From Acidobacteriota bacterium (GTDB lineage Bacteria > Acidobacteriota > Terriglobia > Bryobacterales > Bryobacteraceae), in NCBI GenBank assembly GCA_014584705.1, contig JACTMJ010000017.1, positions 229,386 to 293,385 of the forward strand: a DNA stretch of 64,000 nucleotides, in the 5' to 3' direction. Under the pieces are notes generated by a model. The model was given only the letters and a program-made list of their open reading frames with translations, was not told where the DNA came from and made no database searches. Of this stretch, positions 28,504 to 36,624 are shown one piece after another. The position numbers and the translations under genes are program-made. How positions within the stretch are numbered: the stretch's first letter is position 1; each line of letters opens with the position of its first letter.

Positions 28504-29757
28504 ATGTCCACGGTGACCCTGACCACACGGCGCGTTCTACGGAAAGCGGATCTGAGGGAGGCGAATGAGCGGCTCATCCTGAACCTCATCCGGCAGACTC
28601 CCGATATTTCCCGGTCCGATCTCGTCCGGGTCACGGGATTCTCCGCCAGTTCCGTTTCGCTCATCGTGAACCGCCTTGTTCGCCGCGGATGGGTCCGTGA
28701 GATCCGTCCGGAATCGAACCTCCAAACCGGGCGGCCGCCGGTGGCCTTGCGCCTCGACGCGGACTCCATGCTAGCAATCGGCGTCGAGATTTCGCACGAG
28801 AGAACCCGTGTTGCGGTCGCGGATCTGGACGGACGCATTCTTCGGCAAAAGTCGCTTCCGTGGCACACTTCCGCGAACGTATTCCTCGGACGATTGCGGA
28901 CCGCGATCCAAGCGGAGGCTGCCGCCTGCGGAGAAGGGAAAGTGCTGGGAGTGGGCGTTGCTCTGCCGGGCACCATCCGCCGGGATACCGGCCGCGTCAC
29001 GGCCGCTGAGAGTCTCGGATGGTTCGATATCGATGTGAACGGGGAACTTGCCCGTCGCTCCAAGTTTCCGTTTTACTACGACAACAATGCAAAACTGGCG
29101 GCAACGGCCGAGCGATGGTACCGGAAGCCCGGAAGCCCGGAAATTAAGGACTATGTCTTCATCACCGCGCAGGGCGGCCTGGGTACCGGCGTGGTGATTG
29201 ACGGACGCATCCTTCACGGCGCGGATGGAGAGGCGTCAGAATTTGGGCACACCTTGCTCTACGCGGACGGTCGGAAGTGCATCTGTGGAAACTCTGGATG
29301 CTGGGAAGAATATGCTTCTGACCGCGCGCTCGTCCGCATTTACCGGGAGAAGGAGAAAATGCCGGACAATTCCGCTGCCGTCGCGCCAAGCGCCGAGGAG
29401 ATTGTCCGGTTGGCCCGTTCAGGTGATCCGCTCGCGCTGGCCGCCCTCTCCGAGGTGGCGCATAGCCTCAGCCTTGGCTTTGTAAACCTCATCTACGCCC
29501 TCAATCCGGAAGCCATCATCGTGGGCGATTGCCTGGCGGAAGCTTGGGATCTGATCGAGACCGAGGTCTGGGATGGCCTCCGCCAACGCCTCCCCCAGCG
29601 TTACCTCAGCCGGATTACCATCGCCCCGGAGCAACTCGGCGGGGACTCCATCCTGATGGGCGCCGTCGCCAATGTTCTCTCTCACTACTTCACCACGTTT
29701 GACCATCAGCGGGATGGCCAGGTTAGAGGTGAAGTGACCTTCGTCAGCGCGGAATAA
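28504..29757 (+). CDS. ROK-family transcriptional regulator
   Basis: A 417-residue regulator of the NagC/Mlc/XylR type. An N-terminal winged helix (residues about 13-75, NERLILNLIRQTPDISRSDLVRVTGFSASSVSLIVNRLVRRG) precedes a ROK sugar-kinase-like domain with VGVALPGT, DNNAKLAA, GGLGTGVVIDG and the zinc motif EFGH plus CICGNSGCWEE. Members are usually repressors relieved by a sugar or sugar phosphate. ATG 28504 is taken as the start; TTG 28471 is in frame upstream and neither has a clear ribosome site. Just downstream, a palindrome overlaps the promoter of the receptor operon, so it probably controls that operon. Confidence 0.9.
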   Translation: MSTVTLTTRRVLRKADLREANERLILNLIRQTPDISRSDLVRVTGFSASSVSLIVNRLVRRGWVREIRPESNLQTGRPPVALRLDADSMLAIGVEISHERTRVAVADLDGRILRQKSLPWHTSANVFLGRLRTAIQAEAAACGEGKVLGVGVALPGTIRRDTGRVTAAESLGWFDIDVNGELARRSKFPFYYDNNAKLAATAERWYRKPGSPEIKDYVFITAQGGLGTGVVIDGRILHGADGEASEFGHTLLYADGRKCICGNSGCWEEYASDRALVRIYREKEKMPDNSAAVAPSAEEIVRLARSGDPLALAALSEVAHSLSLGFVNLIYALNPEAIIVGDCLAEAWDLIETEVWDGLRQRLPQRYLSRITIAPEQLGGDSILMGAVANVLSHYFTTFDHQRDGQVRGEVTFVSAE

Positions 29758-29771
29758 AAATGCTCCCAACG

Positions 29772-29814
29772 AGTGTATTTTTGCGTTGACATCATTCCGG
29801 CAAATAAATACACT
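29772..29814. promoter_or_regulatory. Probable ROK operator (compound inverted repeat)
   Basis: Outer arms AGTGTATTT (29772-29780) and AAATACACT (29806-29814) are perfect inverted copies. Inner arms TTTGC (29780-29784) and GCAAA (29800-29804) form a second, nested repeat. The ATTT...AAAT pattern resembles known NagC/Mlc sites. It covers both promoter hexamers of the downstream operon and lies 15 bases after the ROK gene. Confidence 0.7.
29786..29814 (+). promoter_or_regulatory. Sigma-70-type promoter of the receptor 2 operon
   Basis: A consensus TTGACA at 29786-29791 and TACACT at 29809-29814 are separated by exactly 17 bases. The -10 coincides with the right outer arm of the inverted repeat. 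A start near 29821 gives a leader of about 48 bases before ATG 29869, with GGGAGG in front of it. Confidence 0.75.
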
Positions 29815-29868
29815 GAGTGAAATAACGAATCCGGGGTCGCAGCACTCCCGGTTCCGCAGGGAGGTTCC

Positions 29869-32800
29869 ATGAGAACGAGACTCGCTATTTCGATCTGCGC
29901 GCTGTTGTGCGTCATGATCTGCCTGGCCCCGTCGACGCTTTCGGCGCAATCCACGCAAGGCAGCATTGTTGGCTTGGTAACGGATCCGTCGGGCGCTGGC
30001 ATCGCAGGTGCGTCCGTGCAGGTAGTGAATCAGGGCAACGCCTATGTGCGCGAAACCCAGACCGGTGCTTCGGGAGACTATCGCGTCTCTGGAGTCGAAC
30101 CAGGGATTTACCGCGTCGTTGTCACCGCGCCCGGCTTCAACGCCTTGGAACAGAAGGATGTGGATGTCGTGAGCGGCCAGGTGAAGCGAGTCGACGCAGG
30201 GCTGAAAGTCGGTGAAGTCAACACGACGGTCACCGTTGAGGGCGGCGTCTCTCAAATCGAAACCGAAAGCGCCACCCTTTCCAACGTGAAAACCGCCCGG
30301 GATTTCGCCGAACAACCGATGAGCGTCTTCGGCCGCGCCTGGTCCAACGTCGTCCACGTTACAGCCGGCGTTCAGAGTTCGAGCGGCGTGGAAGTGAACG
30401 GCGCCCGAGATACCGGCAACAACTTTACGGCCGATGGCATCTCGGTCAACGACATTGTCAGCAGCCGCTTTACGCCTAATGGTTTCTCCGGCGACATTGA
30501 AAGCTTTCAGGAGATCAAGGTCATCACCGCCAATTCATCCGCCGAATACGCCCAGGTTGCTCAGTTCTCCGCGGTAAGCAAGTCCGGCAGCAACGAAGTG
30601 CATGGCGGCCTCTACTGGGGTAACTTCAACAACGAGTTCTCCGCCCGGAGATGGTCAGACCGAGAAAAGCCGGCATTTACGAACCACAATATGTTCATGG
30701 TGAACGGGGGTGGCCCGGTATTCATCCCGAAATTCTATGATGGCCGCAACAAGACGTTCTGGTATGGCTCCTACAGCGGAGCGCGCTATCGCGTTGGCAA
30801 CCGGTCCTATCTGATTGTTCCAACGGCGGCGATGCGGAACGGGGATTTCTCGGCGTTCCTGGATGGAATTCCGCTCACTGACCCCCTGAACAGCCAGCTT
30901 CCTTTCGCCAACAATGTGCTGCCGACCAGCAGAATCAGCGCGATTTCGCAAACGGTTCAAGGTATGCTCTACCCGGATCCGAACCTGCAGGGCGTGGGCG
31001 AATTCGGCATCGACGAGAATTTCACCTCCGACCCCGGCTACCACTTCGATTCCGATGTCTACTCCTTCCGGGGCGACCATCGCATCAGCGAGAACAACTT
31101 TCTGTTTGCACGTGTCGGCATCACGAAGACCAACGGCGACACCATCGCCGGTCCGCTCAAGAACGGTTACGGCCCGGGCAGCTGGCTTGGCAATGTTCCC
31201 GGCCGGAGCCTCGTGGTCTCCGATACGCACACGTTCACGCCGGCGCTCGTGAACGAATTGAAGCTCGGGTTCAATCGGACCGCTTTTGAGAACAGCGACT
31301 ATAACTTCGGCAGGGATGTCCAATCGCTGCTGGGTATCCAGGGGATTGGGAATCCAGGCAATGATCCCGGCATCCGGAGTATGCCCGAATTCTACTTTGA
31401 CGGCATCATTCCGGTGGCGGCGAGCACGGACTTCAATTTTTCGTCCAGCGCGCAGAACACCTATCAGATCCTCGATAACGTCAGCTGGTTTACCGGGCGG
31501 CACACCATAAAGTTCGGCGTCGACATTCGTCACCTGCAAGTGAACGATAAGGGCCAGCCCCTGAGCAGCCGCGGATCTTACTACTTTGACGACCGTCTCT
31601 CGGGGCTGGCGTACTCCAATTTCCTTCTGGGCTACCCCTCCGGAAGTTATCTCGGCATTGCCCGGCCGGCCGCGTACGTGCGCAGCAACACGTACGGTTT
31701 TTACTGGCAGGACGAAATCCGGTTGCACACCAAGGTGACACTCAACGTAGGACTTCGCTACGACTACCAGACCCCGTGGAGTGAAAAATTCCGGCGGATG
31801 TTCACGTTCGACCCGACCACGGGAAACATGGTTGTCGCCGGTTCGAAAATGCCGACCGATCTGGTGCCGGCCGTGGCGGCCACGCTGCCGATCGTTACCG
31901 CGTCTCAAGCGGGTTTGCCGGAGAAAACGCTGATGTACGGCGACAAGAACAACTGGAGCCCGCGAATCGGTCTCGCGATACGGCCGTTTGGCGACACGAC
32001 CACCGTCATTCGCGCGGGTGTCGGCGCTTACACGCAGTTCCTGCCGGGGCTGACCGGTACCGGCGCTACGGGCGGCCCGTGGCAATCCGAGCAAGCGTTC
32101 AACCTCGAAGATTCAGACATTGCCTCTATTCGATTTCCCGCACCGTTCGCCACGACCTCGGAGTTTTCGGGGCTGCAAAGCATTAGCGGGCTGAATGCCC
32201 GCTATCCGAACGAACGTACCTATCAATGGAATTTCTCGGTTGGCCGGCAATTCTGGGGGACGGCGATTGATGTCGGATACGTCGGTACGAAAGCGCAGAA
32301 CATTCCGTACGCCGAGAACCTGAATCTGCTTCATCCGAGCACCACCCCGTACAGCGACTCGCGTCGGCCGTATCCGCGCTTTAGCAGTGCCACGATCACC
32401 AGCCCAGGAGGATCATCTATCTATCACGGGCTCACCATCCAGGCGGATCGGAGACTCAGCCGGTCGCTCATATTCAACGTCAACTACACTTGGGCCAAGT
32501 CGCTTTCGGATGTTAACCTCCGCTCCTCGAGCGCGGGTGCCCAGCAGAACCAATACCAGCGTTACCTCGAGCGCGCCGACGACAACAACATCCGCCGCCA
32601 GCAATTGCGATTCAATTACGTGTATCAATTGCCCGTCGGGAGGGGGCAGCAATTCCTCTCCAATATGGGTGCGGTTCCCAATGCGGTGCTCGGTGGTTGG
32701 GAACTGGTCGGAATCACCACCTTCTACACGGGGCCTCGGCTAAGTCCGGCCTTTTCCGGCTCCGATCCAGCGAATACAAACCAGTTCTCCGGACGGCCGG

Positions 32801-33156
32801 ATCGCGTGGCCGATGGCAACCTGAGCGGCGACATGGGGGACTTGATCCGCTCGAGACAGCCGATTTTCGACCGAAGCGCCTTTGTGCTGCCGGCATCGGG
32901 CAGAGGCTACTACGGCAACTCCGCTCGGTATATTCTGACCGGCCCGGGCCTCTCCAATTGGAACATCGGTATCCACAAGAATTGGATGCTGCCGGGAGAG
33001 AGCGCCAAGCTCCAGTTCCGCTGGGAGATGTTCAACGCGTTTAATCGTGTAAACTTTAATACGCCGACAACCAATATCCAAAGCGGATCTTTCGCGCTTG
33101 TGACCTCCTCCGGTGCGGCTCGATCGATGCTCTTTGGGTTGCGATTGGATTTCTAA
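29869..33156 (+). CDS. TonB-dependent receptor, Oar-like (receptor 2)
   Basis: A 1095-residue outer-membrane receptor. Signal peptide at residues 1-27 (ending STLSAQ), a carboxypeptidase-regulatory-like domain (GSIVGLVTDPSGAGIAGASV to GDYRVSGVEPGIYRVVV), plug region with FTADGISVNDIVSSRF and AVSKSGSNEVHGGLYW, and a barrel ending in LRLDF. ATG 29869 has GGGAGG upstream. It is the first gene behind the ROK operator-promoter and its TAA overlaps the ATG of the next hydrolase (TAATG). Context suggests uptake of a ligand that is then attacked by the hydrolases of the same operon; the ligand itself is unknown. Confidence 0.93.
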   Translation: MRTRLAISICALLCVMICLAPSTLSAQSTQGSIVGLVTDPSGAGIAGASVQVVNQGNAYVRETQTGASGDYRVSGVEPGIYRVVVTAPGFNALEQKDVDVVSGQVKRVDAGLKVGEVNTTVTVEGGVSQIETESATLSNVKTARDFAEQPMSVFGRAWSNVVHVTAGVQSSSGVEVNGARDTGNNFTADGISVNDIVSSRFTPNGFSGDIESFQEIKVITANSSAEYAQVAQFSAVSKSGSNEVHGGLYWGNFNNEFSARRWSDREKPAFTNHNMFMVNGGGPVFIPKFYDGRNKTFWYGSYSGARYRVGNRSYLIVPTAAMRNGDFSAFLDGIPLTDPLNSQLPFANNVLPTSRISAISQTVQGMLYPDPNLQGVGEFGIDENFTSDPGYHFDSDVYSFRGDHRISENNFLFARVGITKTNGDTIAGPLKNGYGPGSWLGNVPGRSLVVSDTHTFTPALVNELKLGFNRTAFENSDYNFGRDVQSLLGIQGIGNPGNDPGIRSMPEFYFDGIIPVAASTDFNFSSSAQNTYQILDNVSWFTGRHTIKFGVDIRHLQVNDKGQPLSSRGSYYFDDRLSGLAYSNFLLGYPSGSYLGIARPAAYVRSNTYGFYWQDEIRLHTKVTLNVGLRYDYQTPWSEKFRRMFTFDPTTGNMVVAGSKMPTDLVPAVAATLPIVTASQAGLPEKTLMYGDKNNWSPRIGLAIRPFGDTTTVIRAGVGAYTQFLPGLTGTGATGGPWQSEQAFNLEDSDIASIRFPAPFATTSEFSGLQSISGLNARYPNERTYQWNFSVGRQFWGTAIDVGYVGTKAQNIPYAENLNLLHPSTTPYSDSRRPYPRFSSATITSPGGSSIYHGLTIQADRRLSRSLIFNVNYTWAKSLSDVNLRSSSAGAQQNQYQRYLERADDNNIRRQQLRFNYVYQLPVGRGQQFLSNMGAVPNAVLGGWELVGITTFYTGPRLSPAFSGSDPANTNQFSGRPDRVADGNLSGDMGDLIRSRQPIFDRSAFVLPASGRGYYGNSARYILTGPGLSNWNIGIHKNWMLPGESAKLQFRWEMFNAFNRVNFNTPTTNIQSGSFALVTSSGAARSMLFGLRLDF

Positions 33157-35204
33157 TGAGACGCAGAGATTTGCTGATGAGCGCGGGTTTGGCGGGCGCG
33201 GTCCCGCTCCAGGTCCAGCCCGCGCAATCGGCGGCAAACCCCAAGGAAAATGAACGAGTGAAAATGATGAGCCCTCGCGAACGTCGCGAGGGCTTTCACC
33301 GGAATCTGGTCGCTCGGGGTGAGGCCGTCGCGCAAAATCAGTTCCGCGGGATTTCGACACTCAAAGAATGGGAGAAAGCCCGCCCCCAGTTCCTGCGTGA
33401 TTTCCTTTGGGAGTTGGGCCTGCCCGAGGGTCCGCGAACGGGGCCGCTTCGGGCGAGAATCACAGGACGGCTCGAGCGCGCTGGCTACCGGGTGGAGAAC
33501 ATCGTTTTCGAGAGTTCCCCTGGCCTCTACGTAACCGGCAATCTCTATCTTCCGGCGCAACGCCCCCAAGGCGGAGCGCCTGTTGTTGTCTACGTCTGCG
33601 GGCATTCTCCTTCGCCATTGGGTGCCAAGATTGCCTACCAGCACCATGCACTCTGGTTCGTGAAGCATGGATTCGCGGCGTTCGTGCTCGATACGATCGA
33701 GTTCGCGGAGATCGCGAGCTTCCACCACGGCACGCACGATCTGGAATGGTGGCACTGGCTCTCGCTAGGCTACAACCCGGCGGCCGTGGAAGTCTGGAAT
33801 GCGATGCGCGCGCTCGACTACCTCGAGACGCGGCCGGAGGTGGACGCAAGCAAGGCTTCCATCACGGGACGGTCGGGTGGGGGAGCCGTCTCCTGGTTTG
33901 CCGCCGCGGCGGATGAACGATTCAAGGTGGCGAGCCCCGTGCACGGTACCTGGGCGATTGCGCCCCATATACGCGATTTCACGGTTCGCGAGAATTGCGA
34001 TTGCATTTACGTTTGGAACTCCGAATTGCTCGATCTGCCATCGATCGGCGCTTTGATCGCACCCAGGCCGCTGCTCATCGTGAATGGGCGGCGTGACCCT
34101 TGTTTCCCGCCAGCCGGGTACAACGAAGTGGAGCAGCGCCTGCGGGAGGTCTACCGCTGGTACGGCGCGGAGGATAAACTCGCCACCTTCGAAGCGGACA
34201 CGGGGCACGAAGATACACCCGCCTATCGGGAGGCGGCCAATCTCTGGATAAGCCAGTGGATCGCGGGTTCCCGGCCAGCCTACAGTGAGGCGGATATCGT
34301 TCGCGAGCCGGACCCATCCGTCCTGCGCGTGCTTTCCGCAATTCCGAAAGAGGCGCGCAATGAGGGGATTGACCGCACTTTCATCCCCGCCGCCGAAGTG
34401 CCACGGATCGAGAACCTCGCGCAGTGGAAGCGGCGCAGTTCCTCCTTGCGCGAAACCCTTTCATCCCGAATGCTTCGCGGTCTGGCACCGCGCCAAGCGC
34501 GATTCTCCACCCGCAAGACGCCCATACGAAGCTGGTGCGAGCGCTATGCTGATGGGTGGGATGTGCAGTTTGACACCGAACCCGGCCTGACGGTACACGG
34601 CCAATTGTTCCTGCCGAGATCTAGCGCCCGCGCGCATCCGGCGCTGATCTATCTCAAGGGCGCGAATGACCTCGTCTATCGCGTCGATTACGACGATATC
34701 CTCTCCATTTTTCCGGAGCACATCATCCTGGTTCTGCGCCCGCGTGCGGTGGACTATGGGATGACGAATCCCGAGATGGCGGAGGCAAAGATGTCGGCGG
34801 CGCTCCTCGGAACCACCCTCGAGACTCTGCAATTGCACGATGTGCTCCGCGCCGTGGATTTCCTGATCGACGGCGAAAAGCTTCCGATTACTGATCTCAC
34901 CGTATTCGGACGTCAAACCATGGCCATGGTGGCGATCTACGCGGGCGCGGTGGAAGAGCGCATCTCCCGCGTGGTGCTCGATCGTCCGCCAGAGAGCCAT
35001 TGGGACGGCCCGGCGGTGATGCACGCGCTGCGCTACACGGATATCCCGGAAGTAGCCGGTCTGATCGCGCCCAGAGAAGTTGCATTTCTTGGCCGAGTTC
35101 CGGCTGCCTATCACCCGGTGGAGACCATTGCCCGGCTCCACCCCGGTGGCAAGCAGGTGAGGCGGGTGAACTCGCTCGGTGAGGCGATGCGCGGGAGCGC
35201 CTAG
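33156..35204 (+). CDS. Two-lobed alpha/beta hydrolase, second lobe without nucleophile
   Basis: A 682-residue protein with a twin-arginine-like N-terminus (MRRRDLLMSAGLAGA), so export is likely. Lobe 1 (about 100-370) is an acetyl-xylan-esterase/dienelactone-type hydrolase: GLYVTGNLYLP strand, GRSGG nucleophile elbow (Ser240), NGRRDP (Asp314) and TGHED (His351). Lobe 2 (about 460-680) repeats the pattern: GLTVHGQLFLP, the elbow position now GRQTM (Gln587 in place of Ser) and LIAPREVAFLGR matching LIAPRPLLIVNG of lobe 1. So the second copy looks catalytically dead. The ATG overlaps the receptor stop. An esterase on a glycan or acylated substrate is plausible but not proven. Confidence 0.8.
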   Translation: MRRRDLLMSAGLAGAVPLQVQPAQSAANPKENERVKMMSPRERREGFHRNLVARGEAVAQNQFRGISTLKEWEKARPQFLRDFLWELGLPEGPRTGPLRARITGRLERAGYRVENIVFESSPGLYVTGNLYLPAQRPQGGAPVVVYVCGHSPSPLGAKIAYQHHALWFVKHGFAAFVLDTIEFAEIASFHHGTHDLEWWHWLSLGYNPAAVEVWNAMRALDYLETRPEVDASKASITGRSGGGAVSWFAAAADERFKVASPVHGTWAIAPHIRDFTVRENCDCIYVWNSELLDLPSIGALIAPRPLLIVNGRRDPCFPPAGYNEVEQRLREVYRWYGAEDKLATFEADTGHEDTPAYREAANLWISQWIAGSRPAYSEADIVREPDPSVLRVLSAIPKEARNEGIDRTFIPAAEVPRIENLAQWKRRSSSLRETLSSRMLRGLAPRQARFSTRKTPIRSWCERYADGWDVQFDTEPGLTVHGQLFLPRSSARAHPALIYLKGANDLVYRVDYDDILSIFPEHIILVLRPRAVDYGMTNPEMAEAKMSAALLGTTLETLQLHDVLRAVDFLIDGEKLPITDLTVFGRQTMAMVAIYAGAVEERISRVVLDRPPESHWDGPAVMHALRYTDIPEVAGLIAPREVAFLGRVPAAYHPVETIARLHPGGKQVRRVNSLGEAMRGSA

Positions 35205-35254
35205 GTCTAATGACGCTTGGCGTTCCTGGGCGATCCGCGGCGCAGTTGCGCACC

Positions 35255-35281
35255 GGAGGGGGGAGTATGGAAACCCGATGA
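35255..35281 (+). promoter_or_regulatory. Ribosome site and four-codon mini-ORF before the M20 gene
   Basis: GGAGG (35255-35259) is ideally spaced from ATG 35267, which encodes only Met-Glu-Thr-Arg before a TGA. That TGA (35279-35281) overlaps the ATG of the M20 gene at 35278. Ribosomes may load on the mini-ORF and re-start on the hydrolase gene. Confidence 0.5.
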
Positions 35282-36624
35282 GTGAGCTTCGCAACCGTCA
35301 AACCGCCACACAATTTCCCTTTGCCGAAGATTCCTACTTGCAATCGCTCGACGCTGCGCTGCACTCGCTCGAACCGTCGCTAATCGCCACTCTCCGGGAC
35401 CTGGTGGGCACTCCCTCTCAGAACATCCCTCCCAGCGGAGAGGAAGCGGAGTGCCAGCGCAAAGTAGCCTCCGCGCTCAGTAGTCTGGGCTGGAAGCCGG
35501 ATGTCTACGAGCCTACCGCCGTTGCTTCTCTCGCAACGCATCCCGAGTTCTGGCCGGGCCGTTCGTACATCAATCGCCCGAATGTCAGTGCCCGCCAAAC
35601 AGGTTCGGGTGGCGGACGTTCACTCATTCTCTCCGGACACATTGACACAGTGCCGATCGATACGCCGGTGGCGTGGACGCGATCTCCCCTGGGGGAAGAT
35701 CTTGAAGATGGCCGCCTCTATGGGCGCGGCACCTGGGATATGAAGGCCGGCGTCGCCATGAACCTTACCGTTTTGCGGGCGCTGCAACTGGCCGGGATTC
35801 GTCTCAAGGGCGATCTGATTTTTGAGACCGTCGTTGATGAAGAATTCGGCGGAGCGAATGGCACGCTGGCCGCGCGTCTTCGCGGCTATCTGGCCGACGC
35901 CGCTGTCCTGGGAGAGTCGACGTCTCTCTGCATCTGTCCGGCGCAACGCGGCGGAAGAACGGTTCACATCACCTTGTTCGGGCCGGGCGGGATCCTTGGG
36001 GAGCAGCAAGTGCGCGCGCGCGCTGTGGATCAGCTCCAGCACGTGCTTTCCCGCATCAATTCCTTTCAGCAGCGCCGCGAGCGCCGCGTGGCCGTGAACC
36101 CCTACTTCGCCAATTCCTCGGAGCCCTTCGCCGTCTGGGTGACCAACATCGCCACCGGGAAATGGGGCTGGGTACAGCCGCTCACCGTGCCCGAACGATG
36201 CCTGTTGGAGATATACTGGCAGGCCATGCCTGAAGAAACCCAGGCTGAGGTCGAGCGGGAGTTTCATGAATGGTGGAGCGAAACGGTTTCGGCTCGGCCC
36301 GAACTGTTCCTCGTTGCGCCGGCCGTGCATTTCCCCATGCGCTGGCTGCCCGGCTGTTCCATTCCGCCATCGAGCCCTCTGGTGACGGAGTTTGGGACGA
36401 CGGCCGAAACTTGTGGCATTTCCGCCCGCGTCGAAGGCTTGGACGCACCTAGCGATATGTACATCTTTCAGAACTGTTTTGACATTCCCGCCATCATGTG
36501 GGGGCCTGACGGAGGCGGCGCGCACCAGGCCGACGAGTTTGTCGACATTGCCTCTCTTGTGAAGGCGACGCGCGTTCTCTCCCGCTTCGTTTGCGGATGG
36601 TGCGGTGTGGAAGGGGTCGCATGA
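35278..36624 (+). CDS. M20-family metallo-hydrolase (ArgE/DapE/ACY1 type)
   Basis: A 448-residue zinc hydrolase of peptidase family M20. The metal and catalytic set is present: SGHIDTVPID (His ligand and Asp), GRGTWDMKAG (bridging Asp), VVDEEFGG (catalytic Glu pair) and the late GGAHQADEF histidine. Members deacylate N-acyl amino acids, split dipeptides or act on carbamoyl or desuccinyl substrates. No signal peptide, so it is cytoplasmic. It lies in the ROK-controlled operon; its stop overlaps the ATG of the next permease (ATGA). The pairing suggests that N-acylated amino acids or amidated sugars are processed and moved, which is inference. Confidence 0.88.
   Translation: MSELRNRQTATQFPFAEDSYLQSLDAALHSLEPSLIATLRDLVGTPSQNIPPSGEEAECQRKVASALSSLGWKPDVYEPTAVASLATHPEFWPGRSYINRPNVSARQTGSGGGRSLILSGHIDTVPIDTPVAWTRSPLGEDLEDGRLYGRGTWDMKAGVAMNLTVLRALQLAGIRLKGDLIFETVVDEEFGGANGTLAARLRGYLADAAVLGESTSLCICPAQRGGRTVHITLFGPGGILGEQQVRARAVDQLQHVLSRINSFQQRRERRVAVNPYFANSSEPFAVWVTNIATGKWGWVQPLTVPERCLLEIYWQAMPEETQAEVEREFHEWWSETVSARPELFLVAPAVHFPMRWLPGCSIPPSSPLVTEFGTTAETCGISARVEGLDAPSDMYIFQNCFDIPAIMWGPDGGGAHQADEFVDIASLVKATRVLSRFVCGWCGVEGVA

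Noticed and set aside
30655..32094. 479-codon minus-strand open frame
   Set aside because: Antisense to TonB receptor 2, which has complete signal, plug and barrel features.
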